64,000 nucleotides of DNA from Deinandra increscens subsp. villosa (taxonomy: Eukaryota; Streptophyta; Magnoliopsida; Asterales; Asteraceae), in contig JBCNJP010000010.1 in the NCBI GenBank assembly GCA_039602395.1, positions 89,808,000-89,871,999 on the forward strand, in the 5' to 3' direction. Positions 31,310 through 42,936 of the stretch are shown here, in pieces. The notes under the pieces were generated by a model, which saw only the letters and a list, made by a program, of their open reading frames with translations, did no database searches and was not told where the DNA came from. The translations under genes were made by a program, and so were the position numbers. The stretch's first letter is position 1; each line of letters begins with the position of its first letter.

Positions 31310-33404
31310 ATGAGTGCATCACAAGCTAGTCCTATGATACCTACACTGATGAAATGGGAAGATTATCATGAATGGAAAGTTGTTTTTGAGATTTACATCA
31401 ACAAACATTTCAAATATTTTTAGAAGATAATCGATAAGCAATTCAAATGGCCAACTAATGCAAGAGGAGATGTAATAATACATCGACATCTTTCTCTAGA
31501 AGAAAGGACTTATACAGATAATGAAGAAAAAGCCAGCGATATTATCAAAATAGCTCTTTCAAGAGAACTATTTCATGATATCACAGTATATTGGACCGCG
31601 AAAGATAAATGGAATGCATTGAAAGAAAAAGGTGAGACATGTTCACACATTCAGACCATGAAAATTGGGTCAGACTCTACTAATTTAAAATCATATGATT
31701 CAGCATCGAGTGGTTTAGAATCAGGAAGTGATAAGTTTTCAGACAAAAAGGATTGTCATACTATTTTCAAGACTGAACAAATTGATGGTTGTGTAACGGA
31801 TTCTGATTCTGAAACAAGTTCATGCATGATATATGATAAAGGGGATGATAGTGACATAGAAGAAGTTCATAACGGAATTTCCTTAATATGTCCAAAGTGT
31901 GTTGAACTTGCTAAGATTAATGTTGATTTGTTAAAAGAGAAGAAAGTTTTAGTGAAGAATGTGAAAAATTTAAAGCTGAAGCTCTAGATGTACCTCAAGA
32001 CTTTGAGAATTTATTTCAAAAAAGCTATCATGTTCAGCGAAAGTATGAGAAAGCAAATGCCATTGCTATTGAAGCTGCTGATAGAGTTTTAGGTCTTCAA
32101 GAAGAACTTTCTACACTTCGCGATGCAAATATGCTTCTTCGAGATAAGAATGAAGTTCTAACAAAGGATATTGCGATCCTTAAGAAGAAGTGGGAAACTG
32201 TAACTGAAGAAATTTTAGTTGAATGTGAGATCAGAATGAGACAACATTATGAGTATAACGATTTAAATGAAGCATTCATTAAGTCTCAGATAGAATTATT
32301 TGAAGCTCAAAATAAGATTTCAGAGTTAAAGTTGGAGATTCTGGAGTTAAAAAAGCAAGTAAAGAATTGCAATATCTCGCCTACATTTTTGAATTTCTTG
32401 TACAAATGGGATCGAATCAATGATAGTTCTAAGAAAGATGACATTCACAAGGTACCTCACCCAGTGGATTTATCTGAATTTACATCTGCTCCTCTAGATG
32501 CAAAGGCAGAGTTGCATGATTACTCCAAGTTTGCTACTCCACCTAAGAAGAAGAAATCCAAATCTGAGAAAAAAGCAAAAGCCGTTGGGTGAAGCTCCAA
32601 CATTTGACTCATAGTCTACATTTTTGGAAAATGAAAATATGCATGAAAAGGTTGCTTCGAATACTTCCTTTGCAACAGAAGAAGAAAAAGCTTTGATTCA
32701 GAAGAATAAACTGAAAGACATTAAAACTAAATTCACTAGAGAAGCTAAAGCTTCTCGTTCTTTTTAAGTTCAAAGAAAGTTCCAGGATACAAAAACAAAG
32801 GTTCGGTTTTTGAGATCAATGAAGTACCGGTTCAAGTCCAACAGCAAAAGAAGAAATAAAAAGTTTCAAAAGAAAAGGTTCCAAATAAATCATCTCCTCC
32901 GAAGAAACAACCTTATTATTCTGAAGGGTCATCATCGTCCAGGAGTCCATCTCCTAGGTATGATTCTTTTGATAATTTCATTGATTCATCTGCTTCTGAT
33001 CATTCTTTGGTTACTATGATTCTCCTGCTATGAATCATAGTTGGAAACCAAAGAATTTTTCAAAATTTATTCCACAACTTCATGAACGAATTTGTTATGC
33101 ATGTCGTCGACCTAGACATATGGCTGCCAATTGTTCGACGACTGCATACGTTCACAAAAATGCAAAATATGTGGATAATAATGGTAAAATCTTTGATGAA
33201 CCATGGTCCCCAACGTACAAACCAACCAGTAAGCCGTTTTGGTCCAAAACCACAGACGCCAATTGAAAATTTTTCAGGTTCTGATTCAAAATTTTCATCA
33301 TCAATGATCTGGAGACCAAAGTTGTTTCCAAGGCCAACACAGACTATGTGGAAGACACCGGGCGACCCGAAGTTGTTAAATCGGGCCGATCCTAAAGCAT
33401 CTAA
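31310..33404 (+). pseudogene. gag: Decayed gag of element B
   Basis: ATG at 31310 opens a frame with the start of the UBN2-type domain (KWEDYHEWKVVFE). A TAG interrupts after about 37 codons, the rest of the domain is largely deleted, and the frame then joins the mid-gag acidic region (to 31987). After a frameshift the coiled-coil region continues (32131-32592; RDKNEVLTKDIAILKKKWE) with clear similarity to residues ~600-770 of A gag. A second zinc knuckle, CYACRRPRHMAANC, is at about 33097-33140; the first knuckle is missing. At least two frameshifts and one stop make it inactive. Confidence 0.85.
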
Positions 33405-33425
33405 TGTTTTATTTGGTGTCAACAG
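33401..33425 (+). promoter_or_regulatory. Splice-acceptor-like sequence at the gag end of B
   Basis: CTAAT (33401-33405), a T-rich stretch, then GTCAACAG|GT with CAG at 33423-33425. It is in the same place as in A although the coding part has decayed. Confidence 0.35.
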
Positions 33426-34011
33426 GTATTTCAGGAAAACCTTTCGGTGATTAAAAAATTGATGATTGTGAAATATCTGTGATAACTTAAATTGAATTTC
33501 TAAATCATTTTTTTTGTTTTCAAAATACTAAACTGCTAGTATTCGTGTTGGTTAATCAATTTTCTTTATTTTTCACTCCATCTCATTTTGAGGGGGAGTT
33601 TGGTTTTGAAAATTACAAAAATTGTGTTTTGTTTTTCAAATGTTAAAAATGAAAATCTAAAATAGAGTTTGTCATTTTTTAGCGGGAGAAAATTTGAAAA
33701 GACAAAAACACTGATAAATGCAAAACATTAAAAAATGAGAAATTGTATTCGACATGTTTAGGAAATGATGCTAGATAAAATAGATGAAAAAGCAATAAGA
33801 CCATTTGATCGATGTGTAAGGTAGGCTCAGCAAATCAGAAAGTATTCAAATGTGATATACACTAAATCTGATGCTTGACCTAGTGGACAACATCTTGATG
33901 CGTATCTCAAGATATATCAAGAAAAAGATATGTGAAAAATAAAATGAGAAGTCACTGTGTATACATATGTTCATTTTGCAAAAATTTAAACTTGTTTGAT
34001 TTTCTTTCTTT

Positions 34012-34072
34012 CTTAAATGATCAGACTATCTCTGCGTATCCACAAGACCGACCTGATAGTTGTTCATTTAAG
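34012..34072 (+). ncRNA. Structured unit B1
   Basis: Outer arms CTTAAATGA (34012-34020) and TCATTTAAG (34064-34072) pair perfectly, although three positions on each arm differ from A1. Inner ATCAG/CTGAT arms are present. The apical hairpin is weaker than in the other units. Confidence 0.65.
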
Positions 34073-34099
34073 GTTCTGCTTTATTTTCTTTGGTGTTTC

Positions 34100-34163
34100 G
34101 TATAACTCATCGGACTTTCTCTGCGTGTATGGGAGTACCGACCTGATTGTTGTTGGGTTATAC
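34100..34163 (+). ncRNA. Structured unit B2
   Basis: Arms GTATAACTCA and TGGGTTATAC pair with one G-U wobble. The hairpin is GTAT-GGGA-GTAC, again held by a wobble. Same design as A2 and D2. Confidence 0.6.
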
Positions 34164-34184
34164 AATTTCAACTTGTTTTTTTTT

Positions 34185-34243
34185 GTTAAATCCGAGGCCT
34201 TATCTGCGTATCGAAAGATCGACCTTAAGGTAGACGATTTAAC
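34185..34243 (+). ncRNA. Structured unit B3
   Basis: Arms GTTAAATC (34185-34192) and GATTTAAC (34236-34243), inner CCTTA/TAAGG arms and an ATC-GAAA-GAT hairpin, as in A3. Confidence 0.6.
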
Positions 34244-34954
34244 GTTCTTATTTCTTTTTGCATGGAACACAGTTGACTATATCATGTATACAATCACTAT
34301 GTGTTAAATCACTAGTGAAATCATAAAAGTGTGATAATCAAAAGAATATCTGAATATGTCTGATAGTGTGAGGTACACTGGTCAAAGCAAATCTAATCAA
34401 TACCTTAACATATCCAGATGTTATGAGTATGATTATGCATGAGTTTAATGTTGGACAAATTATATCTGCAATCAACATGGCTTATGTGCTACAATAATCG
34501 AAATTGAAGTGTAGTTCAGTATGTTATGTCCAATATGATCCCAAGTTGTGATCTTTCTCACAAAAGACAAATATAGTGTCTGATTCTGTATTGCATTTAC
34601 ATTTCATATCAGAAAATACCAAAAAGATTCTAGGTGTATTTTGATATAAAGTTTTGAAAAATCAAAAAGATTTCATTTCTTATTTCTTTTCGATTGATCA
34701 ACACGGAATACAAAATCAAATTCCAAAATCAAAATATCTTGGAGTCTCGAAGAGATATTTTGCGCCATGATTATTTATGATTGGCAGGTTTCTAAGTGGG
34801 AAGAGAATATCACAACTTCAAGTATTCTGAAGCTGTTGACAAAAAGTATTTGAGATCAGACTCATCATCAAGTTGAGGAAGAGACTTGATGATGAGTTTG
34901 ATTGAAGATACAAGTTAATGTGGAAGTTGATTTTGCACATGTCGATGGGGAGTT

Positions 34955-35300
34955 TGTTGATGCATAATTCTAGGTCGCCATGTGAAGTATCAAATACAAG
35001 ACAAGAGATAAAAGTGTGCTGCTGTCCGAACCCTAGGCGAACTCCAGTTCGGACTCACACGAACATGTCCGAACTGAAGGTTCGGATGGTCATGGTCTTG
35101 CACATTGAAGTTCAACTATAAATAGCATTTCTTGTATAGAGTTTAGAACTTCTTGTCTCATTCTACACCTTTTGTGTGTGTTTCCGTGTGGGTTATCTAT
35201 AAAGCTTAATAATACAAATTTCATTTGTATTTACATTTTGATCTCAATTACTTCTCACAATCACTAGATCAGCAAACGATCCAACGCTCACGCAATTTCA
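34955..35300 (+). repeat. 3' LTR of element B
   Basis: 346 bp, TGTTGATGC...ATTTCA. Inverted arms TCCGAAC and GTTCGGA (35068-35086) lie upstream of the TATA box (CTATAAATAGC near 35117). Target copy GGAAG follows. Confidence 0.9.
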
Positions 35301-36255
35301 GGAAGAATTAGACAAGCTGCTAGAATTGGTGTGGGATGTGTGATGTCCGTCGGTAAAGATACGTGGTCTTGGAACATCGATCCCTCTGGCTCATTTACTA
35401 CTAAATCAGTACGATAAAGAATTTATGGTCAACATCAAGAGGGGGAGGTAAATAATTTTGAATGGAACAAATGGTTACCTATAAAAGTTAATGTTTTTTA
35501 GTGGAGATTAGGTTTAGATCGCTTACCGACAAAAATGGAGTTAGCAAAACACAATGTTCATATGGCGTCTACACTATGCCCACTTTGCAATGAGGTTCCT
35601 GAATCTACGAAGAATATCTTCACTTCATGATACGTGGCATCATGCATATGGAACATGATTAGTGAGTGGTGTAATATTCCACAAATATTTGTATTTTTGG
35701 TCAAGGATCTTATGTAAATACACAAATCATATCAAGGCGGGAAAAGAAGGTCATCAACATGGTTATCATGCTAGCATGTTGGTGTATATGGAATGCACAT
35801 AATAAATTTATCTTTGAAAATAGGACGATTGTGGTTGGGAGAATCATGGAAGAAATTAAACTTATAGGATATTCATGGTCAAAGACAAGAGCAAAATAAA
35901 TGAGTTTGGAATGGGATGAATGGCGAAGATGCATGATGTGAATAGAATGTAATAGTATTTCCGTTTGGGATGTTGTAGTTAAAGGATAATTAGTTTGGTG
36001 TGTTAATTTGGGATGTAATTTGTTATTCATTTGAGAATAAAAATTGGCTTTTTCGAAAAAAAGGTTATCAACAATATTATATTCCAATTAATTTCATAGA
36101 AGTTGTAATTTGTTAATTAGGGTAATTAATTTGGTTGTTTGTTTTTATTTTCTATAATACTTACTTTTATCATCGCTCTTTTGTCTTCTCACTATTTGAT
36201 TCGCGATGTCTACGTAGAAATATATTGGTTGTAAACACGTTACAACTCTCGAACT

Positions 36256-37616
36256 AGGGGTGGCAATTTCTGACACGACTCGAACACGTCACAAGAAAAA
36301 TACAGGTTTTGGGTTAGCCTTTAGGACCCGTTTTCTTAAACAGGTCAACTCGAACCCGACATGTAAATAAGTTGGTCGACCCGTTAACCCGTTTAAGGGT
36401 TTTGGAAATGTAAGTATATATATTATAGATATAAAAAATGTCAATATTTAAAGTTTTTTTTTTTAACTTTTACCTCTATATATAAACTTTCAAAAGTTGT
36501 TTAATTTCATCTTTCATCAATTTTTACTTTCAAAAAATTTATTTTATTAGTTTAAATATTTATTTTCAATATTTTTTTATTTGCTTTCTTCTTATATCGA
36601 GTTAAAATATAAACCTAATTTATTATAATATTAATTAGGAATGAGAGACAGAAACAAAAGAATGTCAGAAATTATGAAAAAGGTTTTCGTTTAAGGGTAT
36701 TAATTGATTTTTTTTATCGGTATTAAGTTATTTGGTATTACTCATCTATAGATCTAATAAAGCACTAACTCGAATGTCACATGACTTCTTTTTAAAATGT
36801 CCACCTAGGATTTTTCCACTTGGCATCACGATAATCAATCTCAAAGTCTTCCATAAATACTGAATATAATCATGTCAAAACTATCAAATTTAAAAACAAA
36901 ATGGCATCACGATAATCAATCTCACAATGGTGCAATATTGATCCAATTTATGCGTTTGAGTTAAAGGACCTCTTATTCATTCATAACACAATAGAAGATA
37001 AACTCAAAGCCAAGATGGTGAATTTGGTGATTATTGTTACTTGTTGGATCATTTGGAGGGAACGGAATGAAGCTACCTTCAATAACAAGAAACCGACCGT
37101 GGCATGGATTGTTAAGGAGATAAAGTCAAAAAGCTTCTTTTGGTTGAAACATAGAGGAAAAAGGGGAGATCTAGATTGGGAGAATTGGTGTAGGTTTGTG
37201 TTGTAATCTTGTTTCGTTGTTTTTCCTTTCCCGTCTAGTTTCTTGCTAGCCGTGGTTTTTAATGAGAAGTTGCCGTTCAAAAAAAAAAAACAAAATTTCC
37301 AAATTAATTTTGTTTCAAAACTAATGAAATTTCAATCATGTCAAACTTTGCAAAAAATGATAAATAATTATGTCATTCATAATTTCTATTATCTTATTAA
37401 ATTTTTTTAGTTATCTTATATTATGAATCTTTATTCATCCCGTATAATACACGGGTTACTAACACAATATTATAATAAATATAAAAAGCGTTGACCTGAA
37501 ACACGACACGAATTTAAGTGGGTCGACATGACACGTCACAAATAGTTATATGGGTTGGGTTAGGGTTGAAGAAATGGACCAACCAACCCGCTAACCCGAC
37601 ACGATTGGCACCCTAT
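36256..37616. mobile_element. Non-autonomous hAT-type element (contains a LINE tail)
   Basis: Terminal inverted repeats AGGGGTGGCAAT (left) and ATTGGCACCCTAT (right) have the form of a common plant hAT family, with an 8-bp flanking duplication CTCGAACT/CTCAAACT (36248-36255 and 37617-37624, one mismatch). Both subterminal regions are rich in GACCCG/CGGGTT words in opposite orientation. No transposase frame was found. Confidence 0.7.
36903..37289 (+). mobile_element. 5'-truncated LINE 3' end
   Basis: Encodes the C-terminal end of an L1-type LINE protein (VTCWIIWRERNEATFNNKKP, LDWENWCRFVL, stop at 37204-37206). A non-coding tail then ends GTTGCCGTTC plus poly(A) at about 37280-37289. The probable target duplication AAAAACAAAAT lies at 36892-36902 and at the end of the poly(A). 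It is inserted in the hAT element. Confidence 0.7.
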
Positions 37617-37624
37617 CTCAAACT

Positions 37625-38170
37625 TGAAAACAAATTAATATATATAACGGAAAATATTATTTATATTTTTCTCAAACCATAATTCATAACCTCCATCTTA
37701 TTTAAACCTTCAATCTTTCGCTTAAAATATAAATTGCTTAAAAAAATGTGCTTTTAAAAACAGAAATGTTATTTAACGTGAAGTGCGAACACTTGTATCA
37801 GTCATCGATATATTTTTAACGACAAACTACACTACTTTTACTTTATCTTAATTTACAAATAAATATCCAAGCCCAGGTTTGAACCCAAGTTCTCTATCAA
37901 AGAAGATATATAGACCTCTTACCATCAAAACAACATAAAAATAACATAAGTCATCAAATACCATTTAAGAAAACGTCATATTTTTTTTATTAAATATTTT
38001 TTAAAAACATAATATTAAACATAAATTCGTGTCTCCATAAAGTCTTGTCGCTCACTTATTTCTTAATTTATTAGTAAACAAACAAATCACTTCTCCCAAA
38101 GTCAACGACTACATTGATTTGGTTTACCGATAATATTAAGTCATTCAAACAAAAAAAGAACTCTATAAAT
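37625..38170. other. Unassigned AT-rich sequence
   Basis: No gene or repeat could be supported. Confidence 0.4.
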
Positions 38171-38179
38171 AACAACTTT

Positions 38180-38338
38180 AAATATGGGAGTTCCTACCCT
38201 ACTTGTAAAAAATTGGGAGTTTAAAGTTAGGACAGTAGGTTTTCTCAGTTATGTTGAGTTTCTTTTTAATAGGTAATGGAGATGATCGGGTAAATTCGAT
38301 AGTCCATTAGTGATCTAAATTTACCGTTAAAAAAAAAG
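38180..38338 (+). mobile_element. SINE relic
   Basis: The 3' half matches the SINE at 11838-12057 (GGTTTTCTCA, GATGATCGGGTAAATT, TTAGTGATCTAAATTTACCG) and ends in TTAAAAAAAAA. A short flanking duplication TTTAAATAT (38171-38179 and about 38339-38347) supports an insertion. The head is degenerate. Confidence 0.55.
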
Positions 38339-38429
38339 TTTAAATATTTTTATTAATTTCGCCATCTCTGCCTGTTGTATTTTGGCTAGCAAGACTAAAT
38401 GTTACATGTTTTAAGTTTATTTATTTTAC

Positions 38430-38586
38430 GTTGTTTTATTTTTGAACAATAAGGCCCGAACACCCAAGATTACTTTAGCAAATAGATAACTCTCTGGTCC
38501 GAATAACAGAGCGTGAATGATGGAGTCACAACTCATACACCATCCATGAAAAATAAAACTCAAACCTAGAAAACCCCATGGCTCAA
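38430..38586 (-). mobile_element. SINE fragment (head side cut)
   Basis: On the minus strand GCCATGGGGTTTTCTAGG and later words resemble the SINE body at 11.9 kb. The fragment stops exactly where a gypsy-type LTR end (TGTCACACCCC) begins at 38587, so the LTR probably inserted in it. Confidence 0.4.
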
Positions 38587-39547
38587 TGTCACACCCCGAA
38601 AATGATGGGTCTCACGAGACGCGACGAGTCATGAAATCATAGTCAATGGTTACTTTGACCGACTACTAATATGCATTTAAAAGTCGCATGCAACGGAATT
38701 ATGTAGATTTAAAATAAATTGTCTTAAAATTGTTACAAGCCAACAACAAAATTTATGAAGTTCACCAAGAGTATTGGAATTTAATAAACATTACATAAAA
38801 CAAAATGATATGCAAAGCCCAAAAGGCCATCCCGTGCAGTGACTCATATGGTGTCCCAGATGTACTTCATTTAACCTAACAAACTGAGATTAACATGCTG
38901 AAATGAGTTAATATAAAGTTGATGAATTCATGAGTTTTGATAAATAAAGTATTTAAATACACAAGATCTTGAAAGCATTATTGCTTATAAACAATATAAA
39001 TTTATAATCACGGGCTCCTGTAATGGAAGATAGAAGACAGTTTGATATGCTCCATACAAATGTTCTAATACTAACATTTGTAGAAAATGACTAATTATGT
39101 ACCCGTTTGACTACCAGTCAAGGTTAGAGTGACTAACCACGGACGAGGCCACAAGGGTGTAAATCTCAAATAGATCTATCCACAACTATCATGCTTAAGC
39201 AAAACTAACAATAGAAGATTGGGGACAAAAGATTGTAGTAGTGATTTGTCTCATGTAATAAAGCAGTGTTGTCACCTGTGATTGAAAAATAGTTAACAAC
39301 GTGTAATATTTCCTAACCAAAATATAGTAAAAAGGGGTCCGTGAACTGACTAGATACAAGCTAACAATATCGTAACTGGCAAGATGGAAATCTTGACCTA
39401 ACAGCGTCCTATAATATAAATATGACACTAAGGTTCTAAAATGATAACGTAAAACACACGTAGTTCATTCAACTATAGTTTTGTTGATAACCAAGTTTTG
39501 ATAGAAATACTGTTCTTATTCGAGAACCAGACCATTTATGATTGGTG

Positions 39548-39600
<53 letters not shown>

Positions 39601-39706
39601 TGTGTGTGTGTGTTAAAGTATAATATGTAAAATTATTTTGTATCGAAAATAGTATATGAGTTTAAAAGATATTATTCTTAGGCAACATGCAAGTTTATTA
39701 TATTTA

Positions 39707-39970
39707 TTTAACAAATAGAAACATTTATCGAAATATATAACGTTAACTTTCTCGATCATGCATACATAAACATGTGACAATATTTAATATCAGTTATCAT
39801 GTAATCATGTACTTAACACGTTGGATAACTTGCATGTAAGGGTTTATCAAATAAAAACACTTATCGAAATATATAACGTTAACTCTCTTGATACGTAAAC
39901 ATGTGACAATATTTAGTATCATTTATCATGTACTTAATACGTTGGGCAACTTGCATGTAAGGGTTTACGT
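39707..39970. repeat. Two-copy tandem duplication of about 130 bp
   Basis: Copies share ACTTATCGAAATATATAACG, AAACATGTGACAATATTTA and AACTTGCATGTAAGGGTTTA. They lie between two long dinucleotide tracts. Confidence 0.7.
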
Positions 39971-39976
39971 ATTAAG

Positions 39977-40033
<57 letters not shown>

Positions 40034-41498
40034 AGGATCATGCAAAAACATATTTTATTGCGAAATGTGAAAACCAATATTAAAACCTACATAACTTCTT
40101 CATACGTTAACGTTTTTCATAAAATTCGCACCAAAAGTCTTAGAGTTATGTTATATTTAATTCTGGAAAAAAATTAGCAAAAAATTAACGTTTCGTTTTT
40201 TTCGTGTGCTGCACATGTGCATCATTATTATTAGTACTGCACAAAGACGAATTATCATACGAAAAAAACACTCATTATGTTAAAAACTTATAAAAAAACA
40301 CTAAAGCATTTATGGTACTAATGATAATGCTACATGGTGCACACGTGCAACATAGAATTAGAAAATTATAAAATGTTTTTTTTAGATCTAAAGATAACAC
40401 AACTATACGATTTAGGGTGCAATTTCTTTTCAAAAATATTAATATATACCACACGTATGAGGTTTCTTTTGGTGTGCTGCACATTTGCATCATTAAAAAA
40501 ATACGAAAATAACAGAAATATAACATATATGGTGCGACTTAGAAAAAAATATTAACGTATACTTAAAGTCTACATCATACAAAACAAGCAAATATGATAG
40601 AGGCAAGCCCTAGGATAACCTTATTTTACATTTTAAACCTTATATTTTGCCTTATCTATATTTCTATCCCAATTACCCAAAATTTCCTTTAGTTTACCCA
40701 TGTTGAGCCTATATCCATTTCGTTTGATCATCCAATTAACCCAATAACCTTAGCATATTTCCTTTTACCTTTATTTTCGGGAAATAATATGGTTATTATG
40801 TTAGAATAATCCCTATGAAAAAAAACAATTATGTATTTATTAGAAGAGAATCTATGAGTTTAAAGATTCTTCTTCAAAATTATAGTTAGAATAAAAAGGC
40901 AGTGTATGCGTTTAAAGACTTGGCCTTAGTAGAAAAATAAAAAAGGAACTCTATGAGTATGAAGATTTTCCTTAGTTAGTTTGTTGATTGTACCCATCAG
41001 ATCTTGTACACCCAATTTTCCACATTTGTAAAATCCCAATTCCATTCCCTACACCAACTATAACCTTAGCCCTAAAGTCCTTTTGATTTGTAAGTTAGTA
41101 TAGATGTTAGTTGAATTACGATTGTTTATCAAGCCTATGGTAAGGATAGTCCATGGTTTTGCAAATTGAGAGCCATATAAATTCTAGTACATTATTTACT
41201 AGTTATCTAGATATAAAGCTTGAGTGGAGTGTACATTGTGAGTTAGTCTGGTTGGTTGTTAAGGAATAGCCTTAAGGAAAGAAGTCCAGTGTTTGTTGTC
41301 CATGCTTTTCACTGATAAAACTTATTTTATTTGGTCTATTATGAAATTGTCGACCCATGTGACTAACTATGCCTTTGTGTCTTTATTCGTTTAGAGTTAT
41401 AACCACCATCCATCACTAAAGTTTAAAAGCTTTGTTAGGGGAGGTAATGCTATAGTTAGGGGTTTGCTCAGGGACGAGCAAAGTCTAAGTGGGGGGGT

Positions 41499-42936
41499 GT
41501 TTGATGTGCTTTAAATTACACATCATTTTATTAGTCAAACACCCACGAACGTTGATAGTTTATGCACTATTTTGGTCTATTTTACCCTTGTTTGCTGTGA
41601 AATGCCATAAACAAGTAATTAGAGGGGGGCCAAAGAGACATTTGAGGATTTTATGAAGTTTTGGGGTCAAAATCTACAAGAATCAAAGATCTGACTTTTT
41701 CTCCACGTCACGACCCGTGATAGCCATCACGGACCGTTTCGAAGCTAACCGGAGAAACCCTAATTCGTTAATTCATGGCGGCGCTTACAGCTGTGACCAT
41801 GTAACAAGTCGTTACGCCCAGTTTCCGAAACCCTAATCTTTCACTATAAATACTCAACCTTTTTCCATTTCAAAAGGTTGCACAATTGAGACTAGTAGTA
41901 TTCGGTTCCAGAAGATTTAAGAGGTCAAAGTCAGAGATTTTAAGGTCAAGAAGTGTTCAATTGTTTGAGATATCGAGCTATTCAAAGATTCGGCCATTGA
42001 TCGACTTTGGTTTGCGCTTACAAACATGTTTATTTACATTTCAATTGTTGTTTTCTTTAGTTTAGCTATGAGAGGCTAACTCTCTTGATGTCATCTAAGA
42101 CAATGTGATCTATTTATTGTTTTACCTATGATTTGACGTTGACAATGTTTTACATAATAATTTTAGTATAATGATTATGATTCCTTTTGCATGTTAAAGA
42201 TGTGTTGTTGAATGATGTATTTGATCCTTTAGTAGTATTTGGTTTGGTTGGTAGGATAGACGTATTTTGCTTATTGAATTGATGCTATTACATAGTTGTT
42301 ATCTAACGATTTCAATATGTGTTTAGGAACTCTAGCGAACCTAGATAGGAAATGGTGATTATGAATGTTCAATAATCTGTCTTGATTGAAGTATGTCTCT
42401 ATGTTTGGTCGTGAATCTTAGCTTCCATGTCTTGGGTAAAAAGAATAGTGAAATGAATAAATATGTTGCATATGTTATGGTATGTAATTGGGTTATAATT
42501 CATTAGTCTATCATGGTTAATCAGAAGAGGATTGGTCTATGATCCTAGGTCTTAGATCATGTGTTTAGTGTCCAATAGCTAGGTCATTAATTTGTGGATA
42601 CTTCATTATGGTTGTGGTTTTAATTGTTGATTTATGAGTTTAGCGACTATAAATCCATTAGACAGTTACTATACAAATGTCAATGTCAGGTCTAGGTAAT
42701 GCATGAATAGTGATCAGTCTTAGATGATATCTGTTTCTTTATTCTGATATTTTATCTACTTCGTTATTGCTACCTTCAATTTGCTTTCTTATTTGCTTTC
42801 TAACAGTTGTTAGGAATTGTGAAAGAATCCTAATGATGATGATTAGGTTTAGTTTGATTACACCATCGCTTCCTTAGGTCGACCCTGAGTTACTCTTAGT
42901 GCTACCATACGATAGGTCCGCTTTCCTATATATGCA
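41499..42936 (+). repeat. Athila/Tat-like gypsy 3' LTR
   Basis: It is preceded by GACGAGCAAAGTCTAAGTGGGGGGGTG, a polypurine context common at the 3' ends of plant gypsy elements, then begins TGTTTGATGTGCTTTAAATT. The end contains CTTAGGTCGACCCTGAG and CATACGATAGGTCCGC. Exact borders are approximate, and no matching 5' LTR is present in the same orientation. Confidence 0.5.

Larger units (their letters stand above)
33426..34954 (+). other. 3' non-coding region of element B
   Basis: Parallel to 17277-18865 of A throughout: internal polypurine copy GAGGGGGAGTTTG (33592), a GTAAGGTAGGCTCAG block (33817), three structured units, the TGTGAGGTACACTGGTCAA block, and the purine tract GATGGGGAGTTT before the 3' LTR. 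No coding frame. Confidence 0.7.
26971..35300 (+). mobile_element. Gag-only LTR retrotransposon B, degenerate
   Basis: Flanked by the 5-bp target duplication GGAAG (26966-26970 and 35301-35305). The 3' LTR is 346 bp (34955-35300). The 5' LTR is 26971-27190 plus 30491-30616, also 346 bp when the inserted solo LTR and one target copy are removed. The LTRs differ at about a dozen positions, so B is much older than A. The primer site TGGTATCAGTGC is at about 30619. The interior has a decayed gag and an A-like 3' region, with no pol. Confidence 0.9.
26894..36061 (+). mobile_element. 5'-truncated LINE fragment split by element B
   Basis: The target duplication AGGTTATCAACAATA lies at 26879-26893 and 36062-36076. 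LINE DNA is present at 26894-26970 and about 35306-36061, roughly 830 bp once B is removed. The right part encodes, with stops, the zinc-binding region found after plant L1-type reverse transcriptases (DTWSWNIDPSGSFTTKSVR, WRLGLDRLPTKMELAKHN, CPLCNEVPESTKN). It ends in TTTTTCGAAAAAAA. Old and inactive. Confidence 0.7.
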
